From assembly GCA_002694065.1 (NCBI GenBank), contig NZKZ01000110.1, positions 23,003 to 31,489 of the forward strand: a stretch of DNA of 8,487 bases, given 5' to 3'. Origin of the DNA: Acidiferrobacter sp. (GTDB taxonomy: Bacteria > Pseudomonadota > Gammaproteobacteria > Arenicellales > UBA868). Below are positions 1-6,836 of the stretch, in pieces (within the stretch, counting starts at the first letter, position 1; each line of letters begins with the position of its first letter). The notes below the pieces were generated by a model that saw only the letters and a list, made by a program, of their open reading frames with translations, searched no databases and was not told where the DNA came from. Position numbers and translations under genes: made by a program.

Positions 1-398
1 TTTGTAACGGAATCAGGATCTGTTTTGAGGATCTCCCCTAGACCTGCCAGCCGGATTCCTTCCGGCAGACCATCGAGAGTTGAGTGCTCTGGCTGGTAGA
101 AGCCATCCGCAAACACGAGGCGCCAACTGTCCAGGTTTTCGATCGCCGATGCGTCGACCATCTCTTTGGAGCATTCGACACTGGGCGCCGCGGGGGTAAA
201 TCTCGTCCGTATAATCGCCTTGATGGAGGTGTACTTCCAGTCCTCATCTCGCTGGGTCGGCAATCCGCGTTCTCCCAACAACTGCAGGGCCTCTGACCGG
301 CTGTGGTCAAGCGCCGCGACACCGACGGCCGGCAGGGCACCGGCTTGCGCCTGTTGCGCCTCGATATAAGGCGCGGCATGACTTTCGGCCGCGCTCAT
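1..398 (-). CDS. sufD: SufD, Fe-S cluster assembly scaffold subunit (N-terminal part)
   Basis: This is the first 132 codons of sufD; the rest lies beyond the left edge. SufD pairs with SufB and the ATPase SufC in the cytosolic SufBC2D complex that builds Fe-S clusters. The frame is open from the ATG at 398 to base 1 with no stop. It carries the motif GLPTQRDEDWKYTS (about residues 45-58), the N-terminal signature of SufD proteins, where a Gly-Leu/Phe-Pro segment precedes Glu/Asp-Trp-Lys-Tyr-Thr. The ATG overlaps the sufC stop by four bases (ATGA), which indicates translational coupling and equal output of the two subunits. The beta-helix core that contacts SufB is outside the window and cannot be judged. 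An open frame of 113 codons here in another minus-strand phase is a shadow, because only this frame gives SufD motifs. The family call is firm from the motif and from the position after sufC. Confidence 0.93.
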   Translation of the reverse strand, partial: MSAAESHAAPYIEAQQAQAGALPAVGVAALDHSRSEALQLLGERGLPTQRDEDWKYTSIKAIIRTRFTPAAPSVECSKEMVDASAIENLDSWRLVFADGFYQPEHSTLDGLPEGIRLAGLGEILKTDPDSVT

Positions 399-1153
399 GC
401 GGTGGCCGAGTCGCCGGCTTCAATCCAGCCGTAACCGCGCGCTTCCAGATCCAGCGCCAGTCCCTTGTCGCCGGAGCGCACAATCCGGCCGCCTGCCAGC
501 ACATGTACATAATCCGGGACGATGTAATCCAGGAGTCTTTGATAATGCGTCACAAGAATTACCGAACGATCTTCTGATCGCAGGGCATTGACCCCGCCGG
601 CAACAATCTTCAGCGCATCAATATCCAGCCCCGAATCCGTCTCATCCAGGACCGCAAGGCGTGGTTCCAGCATAGCCATCTGAAAAATCTCGTTGCGTTT
701 TTTCTCTCCGCCGGAGAATCCTTCGTTGACGGATCGGTAGAGGAACTCCTCTTTCATCTCAACGAGTTTGAGTTTCTCGCGGACCAATTTCAGAAAATCC
801 AGCGCATCCAGCTCTTTCTCTCCGCGGTGGCGGCGTGCCGCATTCAGGCCTTCTTTTAACAGCGCGATATTCGCTACGCCCGGAATCTCTACCGGGTATT
901 GGAAGGCGAGAAACACCCCTTCGTGTGCCCGCTCCTCGGGCGCCATTTCCAAAAGGTCGTTTTCCATAAAAGCCACGGAGCCGTCAGTCACTTCATAACC
1001 ATCGCGGCCCGCAATGACATTGGCGAGCGTGCTCTTGCCCGAACCGTTTGGCCCCATGATGGCGTGTACTTCTCCGGGGCCCACCTCCAGATTGAGGCCG
1101 TTCAGGATGGCTTTGCCGTCCACAGTTACTTTCAAATCGCTAATTTTCAGCAT
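395..1153 (-). CDS. sufC: SufC, ABC-type ATPase of the SUF Fe-S assembly complex
   Basis: SufC hydrolyses ATP to drive shape changes in the SufB-SufD scaffold during cluster assembly. It is soluble and not a transporter. The protein is 252 residues, close to the usual 248-250. Visible motifs are Walker A GPNGSGKST (34-42, Lys40), Q-loop FLAFQYP (Gln85), ABC signature FSGGEKKR (146-153), Walker B LAVLDETDSGLD (Asp170, Glu171) and H-loop His203. The DETDSGLD form is typical of SufC. The frame stays open upstream to 1324, but that part overlaps the end of sufB and gives no family sequence. The ATG at 1153 starts the standard MLKISDLKV N-terminus and has a modest GAG ribosome site (1160-1162), six bases away. 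A 73-base gap separates it from sufB, and it overlaps sufD by four bases. Confidence 0.97.
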   Translation of the reverse strand: MLKISDLKVTVDGKAILNGLNLEVGPGEVHAIMGPNGSGKSTLANVIAGRDGYEVTDGSVAFMENDLLEMAPEERAHEGVFLAFQYPVEIPGVANIALLKEGLNAARRHRGEKELDALDFLKLVREKLKLVEMKEEFLYRSVNEGFSGGEKKRNEIFQMAMLEPRLAVLDETDSGLDIDALKIVAGGVNALRSEDRSVILVTHYQRLLDYIVPDYVHVLAGGRIVRSGDKGLALDLEARGYGWIEAGDSATA

Positions 1154-1226
1154 GTTGTTCTCAAAAAAAATCGGGGCATTAAATTCAGGGAGGGCCGAAG
1201 ACCAGGCGGTCATCCGACCCGGAGCG

Positions 1227-2675
1227 TCAGCCGACGGCACCCTCGAGGCTGATGCCCAGCAGTTTCTGGGCCTCCACGGCAAACTCCATGGGCAGTTCGC
1301 GGAACACTTCCTTGCAGAATCCATTCACAATCATGGATACCGCATCTTCCTCAGAAAGACCTCTCTGTCGACAGTAGAACAGCTGATCCTCACCGATCTT
1401 GGAAGTGGTCGCCTCATGCTCGATCGTCGCGGTGGGATTTTTCACCTCGACATAAGGAAAGGTGTGTGCCCCGCATCGATCTCCCATCAGCAGCGAGTCA
1501 CACTGCGAGTAGTTGCGCGCACCCTTGGCACCTTTCAGCACCTTCACGAGACCCCGGTAAGCATTCTGTCCACGGCCGGCCGAGATGCCTTTGGAGATGA
1601 TCGTACTGGAGGTGTTTTCTCCGATATGGACCATCTTCGTTCCGGTATCGGCCTGCTGGCAATTATTGGTCAGGGCCACGGAATAAAACTCTCCGATGGA
1701 GTGATCGCCTTCGAGCAGCACGCTGGGATATTTCCAGGTAATCGCTGAACCGGTTTCAACCTGCGTCCACGAGATTTTTGCGTTGTCTCCCCGACAAGCG
1801 CCACGCTTGGTCACAAAGTTGTAGATCCCGCCCCGGCCGTCTTCATCACCCGGGTACCAGTTCTGCACGGTGGAGTACTTGATCTCCGCGTCCTTCATCG
1901 CGACCAATTCGACAACCGCGGCATGCAGTTGGTTCTCGTCACGCATAGGCGCCGTACAGCCCTCAAGGTAACTGACATAACTGCCTTCGTCGGCGATGAT
2001 CAGGGTCCGCTCAAACTGCCCGGTGTTGAGCGCATTGATTCGAAAGTAGGTCGACAACTCCATGGGGCAACGCACCCCCTTGGGCACATACACAAAAGAG
2101 CCTTCGGTAAACACCGCCGAATTCAACGCTGCATAAAAGTTGTCGCTGGCCGGCACCACGGATCCCAGATACTCACGCACGAGTTCGGGATGATTGGCCA
2201 TGGCTTCCGACAGCGGGCAGAAGATCACCCCCGCCTCCGCCAGTTTGTCCTTGAAGGTCGTCGTGACCGACACACTGTCAAACACGGCATCCACCGCCAC
2301 CCCCGCAAGCGCTTTTTGCTCTTCCAGGGGAATGCCGAGCTTGTTGTAAGTCTCGATCAGTTTGGGGTCAACTTCGTCCAGGCTTTTCGGCCGGTCCTCG
2401 TCGCGCTTGGGCGCCGAGTAGTAGCTGATCGCCTGAAAATCGATCGGATCATGGTGAACGTGCGCCCATTCGGGCTTGTCCATTTGCTGCCAACGGCGGA
2501 AAGCCTCCAGCCGCCACTCCAGAATGAAGTCGGGTTCTGATTTTTTTGCCGACAAAAAGCGGATGACGCTCTCGTCAAGACCCGGCGGCAATGTTTCCGC
2601 CTCAATATCGGTGACGAATCCTTCCTTATATTCGCGACCGACGAGCTCACCCAGTTCTTTAACTGCTGTATTCAC
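1227..2675 (-). CDS. sufB: SufB, Fe-S cluster assembly scaffold
   Basis: SufB is the main scaffold of SufBC2D, where sulfur from the SufS/SufE (or SufU) system and iron are joined into a nascent cluster. The 482-residue length fits the family (E. coli 495). Long blocks match SufB closely: VPKGVRCPMELSTYFRIN (197-214), TGQFERTLIIADEGSYVSY (218-236), GSAITWKYPS (309-318) and GEDQLFYCRQRG (428-439). Cys401 in the CGAHTFPYVE block aligns with the essential Cys405 of E. coli SufB, which takes part in cluster formation at the SufB-SufD interface. The start is GTG at 2675; no in-frame ATG gives the usual N-terminus, and a GAG-type ribosome site sits about 11 bases upstream. The non-AUG start may lower the yield. 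It lies 29 bases after iscR, so the two are surely cotranscribed. Large open frames on the opposite strand here are shadows. Confidence 0.98.
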   Translation of the reverse strand: MNTAVKELGELVGREYKEGFVTDIEAETLPPGLDESVIRFLSAKKSEPDFILEWRLEAFRRWQQMDKPEWAHVHHDPIDFQAISYYSAPKRDEDRPKSLDEVDPKLIETYNKLGIPLEEQKALAGVAVDAVFDSVSVTTTFKDKLAEAGVIFCPLSEAMANHPELVREYLGSVVPASDNFYAALNSAVFTEGSFVYVPKGVRCPMELSTYFRINALNTGQFERTLIIADEGSYVSYLEGCTAPMRDENQLHAAVVELVAMKDAEIKYSTVQNWYPGDEDGRGGIYNFVTKRGACRGDNAKISWTQVETGSAITWKYPSVLLEGDHSIGEFYSVALTNNCQQADTGTKMVHIGENTSSTIISKGISAGRGQNAYRGLVKVLKGAKGARNYSQCDSLLMGDRCGAHTFPYVEVKNPTATIEHEATTSKIGEDQLFYCRQRGLSEEDAVSMIVNGFCKEVFRELPMEFAVEAQKLLGISLEGAVG

Positions 2676-2704
2676 TTGCTTTTCTCGAAATTAATGCCAA
2701 AACC

Positions 2705-3214
2705 CTACTTAAGGGTGCCGATCACAGCGTCGGCTTCAACGACCACAGTTTTAAGGCGTCCCGTCCGGAGGCCCTCGCGAACGGCTTCCTGACGCTCCGC
2801 CACGGCAATCACTTCGGGGCGGCGTACCAGCTCGCCCAGGGTAATTGCATTCAGGAACTCAAAGATCTTTTCGCTGAGTTCCATCCACAGTTCATGCGTG
2901 AGGCATTTTTCGCCATCAAGACAGTCCGAATTCCCCCCGCAGCGGGTCATGTCGGCTTTTTCATCCACCGCGGAAATCACCTCTGCAATGGAAATCGAGT
3001 CCATTTTCTTGGCCAGTCGGTAACCGCCGCCCGGGCCGCGGGTGCCTCGAACCAGTCCCGCTTTTCGCAACTTGGCGAACAATTGTTCCAGATAGGAAAG
3101 TGAAATTTCCTGATTTACCGCAATATCCTGCAAGGTAACCGGTCGTTTGCCCTCTTGAAGCGCAAGGTCCAGCATGGCGGTAACGGCATATCTTCCTTTA
3201 GTCGTTAATCTCAT
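2705..3214 (-). CDS. iscR: IscR-type Rrf2 family Fe-S sensing regulator of the suf operon
   Basis: This is a 169-residue Rrf2-family DNA-binding protein. The N-terminal winged helix (about residues 1-70) starts with MRLTTKGRYAV and ends with the RGTRGPGGGYRLAK wing. Glu43, which in E. coli IscR affects choice between operator classes, is at the same position here. The cluster-binding loop has Cys92, Cys98, Cys104 and His107, the same spacing and numbering as the [2Fe-2S] ligands of E. coli IscR, so it should sense Fe-S status. Family knowledge is that holo-IscR represses the housekeeping isc genes, while both holo and apo forms bind type-2 sites. It is the gene before sufB, so here it probably controls the SUF genes. 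A candidate type-2-like operator lies about 430 bases upstream. The start has a good ribosome site, AGGGAG, nine bases before the ATG. It could also be named a SUF regulator, since no isc genes are in view. Confidence 0.95.
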   Translation of the reverse strand: MRLTTKGRYAVTAMLDLALQEGKRPVTLQDIAVNQEISLSYLEQLFAKLRKAGLVRGTRGPGGGYRLAKKMDSISIAEVISAVDEKADMTRCGGNSDCLDGEKCLTHELWMELSEKIFEFLNAITLGELVRRPEVIAVAERQEAVREGLRTGRLKTVVVEADAVIGTLK

Positions 3215-3223
3215 CTGTGTTTA

Positions 3224-3229
3224 CTCCCT
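3224..3229 (-). promoter_or_regulatory. Ribosome binding site of iscR
   Basis: On the minus strand this reads AGGGAG, nine bases upstream of the iscR ATG. It confirms the start at 3214. An AT-rich patch (TTTTAAAATTTTA) lies directly upstream and should keep the site unpaired. That patch includes a -10-like TAAAAT, but no convincing -35 box accompanies it. Confidence 0.7.
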
Positions 3230-3248
3230 AAAATTTTAAAACTCTCTC

Positions 3249-3572
3249 TCACGGCTCGTGCGTCGTCCACCAGCTTGCGGTGCCAACGCTTGATTTGTCT
3301 TTGGGGTTCTTATCTTGCAGTTGCCGAGAACCGAACCACTTGACTATTGCAGCCATTGACCAACCCCGAATGGCTGCGCGCGCCCATCGCTCACCCCACC
3401 TGAGACGCACCCACGGTTCGTTGCTGATCCCAAAAGCGGGAACGTCCTGACCGCTCTGCGCTATCGCAACAGGCGACCCGTTCTTGCGCCGGATTTGATC
3501 TGCCAGAGGCCCGGAAAAATGCCAGCCTGAGACCACATCTGCGACGGTGACTTGTTTGCATTTACTGAGCAT
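3249..3572 (-). CDS. Unrecognised 107-residue protein upstream of iscR
   Basis: I do not recognise this protein. It is predicted to be soluble, with no signal peptide or membrane segment. It is unusually rich in tryptophan (eight to nine residues) and basic in the middle. The segment ARAAIRGWSMAAIVKWFGS (about 65-83) could form a helix-turn-helix, but this is only an impression. There is one cysteine, Cys5. Support for it being real: a strong Shine-Dalgarno GGAGG seven bases before the ATG, a good promoter about 75 bases further up, no other long frame in this stretch, and only 34 bases to iscR. Against it: no known family, and the C-terminus (SSVGTASWWTTHEP) looks unstructured. If expressed, it would be the first gene of the iscR-suf operon. 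It could instead be an open leader region or the remnant of a lost gene. Confidence 0.5.
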   Translation of the reverse strand: MLSKCKQVTVADVVSGWHFSGPLADQIRRKNGSPVAIAQSGQDVPAFGISNEPWVRLRWGERWARAAIRGWSMAAIVKWFGSRQLQDKNPKDKSSVGTASWWTTHEP

Positions 3573-3579
3573 TCAATTG

Positions 3580-3584
3580 CCTCC
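3580..3584 (-). promoter_or_regulatory. Strong Shine-Dalgarno site of the 107-codon ORF
   Basis: On the minus strand this reads GGAGG, a perfect anti-16S match, with a seven-base spacer to the ATG at 3572. It is the strongest ribosome site I found in the window and the main sign that the small ORF upstream of iscR is translated. Confidence 0.65.
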
Positions 3585-3640
3585 GAACCCAAAGCACGCT
3601 GATTAAAAATCTAACTACACGACGGCGAGAATCTGATCTA

Positions 3641-3665
3641 AATACCGAGTGAGATTATAGGTATT
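3641..3665 (-). promoter_or_regulatory. Candidate IscR type-2-like operator overlapping the -10 box
   Basis: On the minus strand the 25 bases read AATACC, 13 bases, GGTATT. One more pair (T-A) on each side extends this beyond the 25 bases, and the perfect arms are TAAATACC and GGTATTTA at 3639-3646 and 3660-3667. The known E. coli IscR type-2 pattern is WWWWCC, then YA and TR inside a 13-base centre, then GGWWWW. The outer parts and their spacing match exactly; the inner YA and TR do not. The -10 box lies inside the palindrome, so a bound dimer would block RNA polymerase. I infer repression of the operon by its own IscR. Another dimeric regulator could also use this site. Confidence 0.55.
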
Positions 3666-3681
3666 TAATCGTGAAAACCAA
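3654..3681 (-). promoter_or_regulatory. Sigma70-type promoter for the ORF107-iscR-suf operon
   Basis: On the minus strand there is a perfect TATAAT -10 box at 3654-3659 and a TTGGTT -35-like box at 3676-3681, with a 16-base spacer. The -35 is weak (the first three bases match). Transcription would begin near 3647 and give a leader of about 75 bases before the small ORF, or about 430 bases before iscR. It lies in the only long non-coding gap, where the operon needs a promoter. Confidence 0.6.
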
Positions 3682-3791
3682 GTAAAATACTCAGGAATGA
3701 TTCGCATTTCGATTAGAGTAAGCCGGTCTGATCACTTAGTTTGGACCCGGAAGTTTTCGTTACAGTCGCTCTGAACAACTCGCTGTCCCAC

Positions 3792-5441
3792 TTACTTTCG
3801 TAACAGCGACACCACGAGGACAATCCCTCCGCAAACCGTCAGCCCGGTGGCGAGAAGATCCGCATAGACGCCCAGGCCCAGCGATTCTGAAAACAGCGTT
3901 GCGGCGATGGCGCCAAGCAGCAAGGCGGCGCCTGCCGCCAAACCGTTCCGCTGGCGCTCGGTATTGTTCAAGGCGCGCTGCAGGGACTCTCGCTCGGCAT
4001 TGTCCTCGGTACGAAAATAAAGTTCACCGTCGCGCTGGCGTCGAAGCAGCTCGTGCATCAGTCCCGGCAGTTCGGGCAACAAAGGCAGGACCGCCGGCAA
4101 TTCCCGCCGCAGGGTTTTGATAAAGGCTCTGGGTCCGATTTGATCGTGCATCCATCGCTCCAGATAAGGCTTGGCCGTCTCCCAAAGATCCAGCTCCGGG
4201 TACAACTGCCGGCCGAGGCCTTCGATATTGAGCAGTGTTTTCTGCAACAGAACCAGCTGTGGCTGAACCGGCATATCAAAGCGCCGGGCCACCTGGAAAA
4301 GCCGCACCACAAGATGACCAAAGGAGATCTCGCTGATCGGCCGGGCAAAGATCGGCTCACAGACTGTCCGTACTGCTGCCTCAAACTCATCGACGCGCGT
4401 GTTGGCCGGCACCCAGCCTGCCCGCAAGTGCGCCAGGGCCACTGCCCGATAGTCCCGGTTGAAGAAAGCCAGCAGGTTTTCCGCGAGATACTGCTTGTCC
4501 GACTCTCCAAGCGTTCCCATGATGCCGAAGTCCACCGCCCGGTACTGCCCGTCTTTACTGACAAAAATATTGCCCGGGTGCATATCGGCATGAAAAAAGC
4601 CGTCGCGAAACGCCTGGGTGAAAAAAATCTCTACCCCGTTGTGGGCAAGCTTGCGCAGATCAACGCCGGCCTCCTTGATGGCGTCGATATCCCGGATCGG
4701 GATACCGTCGATGCGCTCCATTACGAGCACCTCACGCCGGCTGTGCTCCCAATACACCTTGGGCACATAGATCATTTCTGAATCCGGAAAATTACTGCGC
4801 AGTTGGCTGGCATTGGCGCCTTCGCGCATCATGTCCAGCTCGTCGTGAACGGTCTTGTCGTAATCAGCAACCACCTCGAGTGGGCGCAAGCGCTTGGCTG
4901 GGGGCCAGTGCCGATCGGCAAGACGAGCAATCTGGTAAAGCAATGCCAGGTCCTGATCGATCACTGTCTCAATTCCCGGTCGCAGCACCTTGACGACGAC
5001 CTCGCTGCCGTCTTTCAGCGTCGCGCAGTGAACCTGCGCAACAGACGCCGAAGCCAGGGGCGCGAGATCAAAACTCTCAAAGTGTTCAGAGAGCGGCGCC
5101 TGCAATGATCTTTCCACGACTGTTTTTGCCAACTCTCCCGGAAAAGGCGGCACATCGTCCTGCAGGCGGGTGAGTTCCGCTGCAATATCCGGGGGTATGA
5201 GGTCGGGCCGGGTCGACAACGCCTGACCGAATTTGACGAAAACGGGGCCGAGTTCCTCCAGCGCTTCTCTCAGGCGCTGACCTCGATCGGCGGTTCGATC
5301 ACGGAACCAAAAACCGGGGAAAAGCCACAGCGCGAAACGGTAGGGACGCAGAAGCGACAGGCTGAAAACAAACTCATCCAGACCATGCCGCACCAGCACG
5401 CGGACAATGCGGAACAGCCGCCACGAGCCATCGCGAGCCAT
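3792..5441 (-). CDS. ubiB: UbiB, atypical kinase-like ATPase for ubiquinone biosynthesis
   Basis: UbiB is an inner-membrane ATPase of the ABC1/ADCK family needed for coenzyme Q synthesis. It is thought to help extract lipid intermediates for the Ubi enzyme complex. The length of 549 residues is close to E. coli UbiB (546). Motifs in order are KFGQ (70-73, the family KxGQ motif), the alanine-containing nucleotide loop LASASVAQVH (129-138), Lys151 in VVKVLRPG, HADMHPGN (284-291) with Asp286 and Asn291, and the DFG metal motif (304-306). Two C-terminal membrane helices are visible (about 499-516 and 526-546), as in bacterial UbiB. The ATG overlaps the ubiJ stop by one base (TGATG). It ends the ubi cluster; a 219-base gap follows. 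Confidence 0.97.
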   Translation of the reverse strand: MARDGSWRLFRIVRVLVRHGLDEFVFSLSLLRPYRFALWLFPGFWFRDRTADRGQRLREALEELGPVFVKFGQALSTRPDLIPPDIAAELTRLQDDVPPFPGELAKTVVERSLQAPLSEHFESFDLAPLASASVAQVHCATLKDGSEVVVKVLRPGIETVIDQDLALLYQIARLADRHWPPAKRLRPLEVVADYDKTVHDELDMMREGANASQLRSNFPDSEMIYVPKVYWEHSRREVLVMERIDGIPIRDIDAIKEAGVDLRKLAHNGVEIFFTQAFRDGFFHADMHPGNIFVSKDGQYRAVDFGIMGTLGESDKQYLAENLLAFFNRDYRAVALAHLRAGWVPANTRVDEFEAAVRTVCEPIFARPISEISFGHLVVRLFQVARRFDMPVQPQLVLLQKTLLNIEGLGRQLYPELDLWETAKPYLERWMHDQIGPRAFIKTLRRELPAVLPLLPELPGLMHELLRRQRDGELYFRTEDNAERESLQRALNNTERQRNGLAAGAALLLGAIAATLFSESLGLGVYADLLATGLTVCGGIVLVVSLLRK

Positions 5442-6058
5442 CAGATCTGATCCTGCTTTACGACGGAGCGCAGCCGCTCGATCCGCTGCTGAAGCCGTGC
5501 AAAATCATCCCGCAGCGTCTCTACGTTATCGATGAAGCGCTCTGCGCGGGGCCTGCTTGCCAGCAGGCGGGTCTCTTCCACCAGCGTTTCAGCGATGCCG
5601 GCAGCCCCGGAGTCGGCGACGTCTTCCGCCCAGCGACCCAAAGAGCGGAACCCGTTGGCCGTCTTGCGCGCCAGGGTATCTCCCACTACCTGTGCAAGCT
5701 GCTCCTCAGGATCAAAGTCGATTGCCGAGAAAAGCGCTTTGATATCGAGCATCGACTGGGCATCCCCCTCAATGCGCACTGACCCGCCGCGAAAGAGTTC
5801 TGGATCCGCGCCCAGGCGGCCAAACGCCATCAGATCACCGGGCGAACCGGTTACCGTGACATCGGGCGTCTGTTCCGGCTTGTCAATGATATGAATCCCC
5901 TCGTTCTCGACCACGGCGTAGCCCGTTACCTCCAGCCCCTGGATTCTGACGGCGATGACTTTGCCTTCGAGATTGTGCAGGTGAGCCAGCGCCTGCGCGC
6001 CCGAATCTCGGATCACCCGGTTCAGGATTGCTTCAAGACGGGAGGTCACCACATTCAC
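5441..6058 (-). CDS. ubiJ: UbiJ, SCP2-domain accessory factor for ubiquinone biosynthesis
   Basis: UbiJ is a lipid-binding accessory protein that, with UbiK, supports the Ubi enzyme complex. An SCP2-like domain covers about residues 1-115 (GKVIAVRIQGLEVTG, then the FRGGSVRIEGDAQSM segment that matches the GEL-x-V-x-GD pattern of UbiJ), followed by EFDP-like IDFDPEEQLAQ. The C-terminus (about 175-203) is a predicted coiled coil, DFARLQQRIERLRSVV. The frame is open to 6136, but an ATG there would overlap the ubiE end. It would also add 26 residues unlike the family. GTG at 6058, ten bases after the ubiE stop, gives 205 residues against 201 in E. coli; GTG codons at 6052 and 6049 are also possible. 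The location between ubiE and ubiB is diagnostic for this fast-evolving protein. Confidence 0.9.
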   Translation of the reverse strand: MNVVTSRLEAILNRVIRDSGAQALAHLHNLEGKVIAVRIQGLEVTGYAVVENEGIHIIDKPEQTPDVTVTGSPGDLMAFGRLGADPELFRGGSVRIEGDAQSMLDIKALFSAIDFDPEEQLAQVVGDTLARKTANGFRSLGRWAEDVADSGAAGIAETLVEETRLLASRPRAERFIDNVETLRDDFARLQQRIERLRSVVKQDQI

Positions 6059-6068
6059 TGTGTCAGTC

Positions 6069-6815
6069 TCAGTAACAAAAACCGGTATGCACCGCGACAA
6101 TCCCGCCGCTGAGATTGTGATACGCAACATCCTCAAGACCTGCGTCCGACATCATCTGGGCCAGAGTGTCCTGATCTGGATGGCGTCGGATCGACTCAAC
6201 CAGATAGCGATAACTTGGCTCATCTCCGGTCACCATTCGACCCAGCGGCGGAATCACGGAAAACGAGAAAAGATCATAGGCGCGGGACAAAAGGCCCGAC
6301 ACGGGATGGGAGAATTCCAGTATCAACACGCGGCCGCCCGGTTTAAGCATGCTTTTCATCGATGCCAGGGCTTCAGGGATACGGGTAACGTTGCGCAGAC
6401 CAAAAGCAATGCTGACGCAGTCAAACTGCGCCGGGGCAAAAGGCAGTGTCTCAGCATCGGCCAGCAACAAATCAATAGTGGGGCCGATGCCTTGGTCCAG
6501 CAAGCGGGCCCGACCGCAGGCCAGCATGCTCGCATTGATATCGGTCATCACGACACGGCCAGATGCGCCCACCTGCCTGGCGAAGCGGGTGGTCATATCG
6601 CCACTGCCAGCAGCCACGTCGAGGACATGATGCCCCGCCCGTACGCCGCTGCGGGCCAGCGCAAAATCTTTCCACAAACGGTGACTGCCCAAAGACATCA
6701 GATCGTTCATCAGGTCGTAACGATCTGCGACCGACGTAAAGACCTCGCCGACCTTTTGCGCTTTGTTCGCTGACGCTATCTCACTGAAACCGAAATGTGT
6801 TGAGCCTTCGTTCAT
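6069..6815 (-). CDS. ubiE: UbiE, demethylmenaquinone/2-polyprenyl-methoxybenzoquinol C-methyltransferase
   Basis: UbiE transfers a methyl group from S-adenosylmethionine to the quinone ring, in ubiquinone synthesis and, where present, menaquinone synthesis. The length of 248 residues is near E. coli UbiE (251). The N-terminus holds VGEVFTSVADRYDLMNDLMS (22-41), a UbiE signature. The SAM-binding motif LDVAAGSGDMT is at 65-75, the ribose-contact acidic residue is in TDIN (91-94), and FGLRNV (138-143) plus LKPGGRVLILEFS (157-169) are the typical post-motifs. The ATG at 6815 lies 21 bases after the DUF971 stop. Its ribosome site is weak, so translation may depend on the upstream gene. Confidence 0.97.
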   Translation of the reverse strand: MNEGSTHFGFSEIASANKAQKVGEVFTSVADRYDLMNDLMSLGSHRLWKDFALARSGVRAGHHVLDVAAGSGDMTTRFARQVGASGRVVMTDINASMLACGRARLLDQGIGPTIDLLLADAETLPFAPAQFDCVSIAFGLRNVTRIPEALASMKSMLKPGGRVLILEFSHPVSGLLSRAYDLFSFSVIPPLGRMVTGDEPSYRYLVESIRRHPDQDTLAQMMSDAGLEDVAYHNLSGGIVAVHTGFCY

Positions 6816-6836
6816 GAAACGGCTGCTTCACCCCTG

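Larger units (their letters stand above)
3573..3791 (-). other. Intergenic gap between the ubi genes and the iscR-suf operon
   Basis: These 219 bases hold no credible coding frame and are visibly richer in A and T than the flanking genes. This is the only long non-coding gap in the window. It carries the promoter and palindrome described separately, and the 5' leader of the operon. No clear intrinsic terminator for ubiB is visible: the only hairpin found (3723-3750) is imperfect and lacks a following run of U. Confidence 0.75.

Noticed and set aside
38..379. 113-codon minus-strand frame overlapping the sufD start region
   Set aside because: It is Arg/Ser/Pro-rich, typical of an off-phase reading of GC-rich coding DNA; the overlapping frame from 398 gives clear SufD motifs.
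1154..1324. Upstream extension of the sufC frame
   Set aside because: It overlaps the conserved end of sufB and adds 57 residues absent from SufC; the standard SufC N-terminus begins at 1153.
1014..1748. 244-codon plus-strand frame opposite sufC and sufB
   Set aside because: It is antisense to two strongly conserved genes and has no recognisable motif.
1923..2540. 205-codon plus-strand frame opposite sufB
   Set aside because: It is rich in His and Arg as expected from reading a GC-rich gene backwards; sufB accounts for the conservation.
3341..3363. TTGACT and TTGAC words inside the small ORF, reminiscent of IscR type-1 sites
   Set aside because: They are direct repeats, not an inverted pair, and lack the AGTC partner half-site and a linked promoter.
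3723..3750. Possible terminator hairpin downstream of ubiB (CCGGTC against GACCCGG)
   Set aside because: The stem has a bulge, the loop is about 15 bases and no T run follows on the transcript strand.
4053..4781. 242-codon plus-strand frame opposite ubiB
   Set aside because: It is a shadow of ubiB, whose kinase motifs fall in the opposite strand here.
6060..6773. 237-codon plus-strand frame opposite ubiE
   Set aside because: It is antisense to ubiE along nearly its whole length, with no family features.
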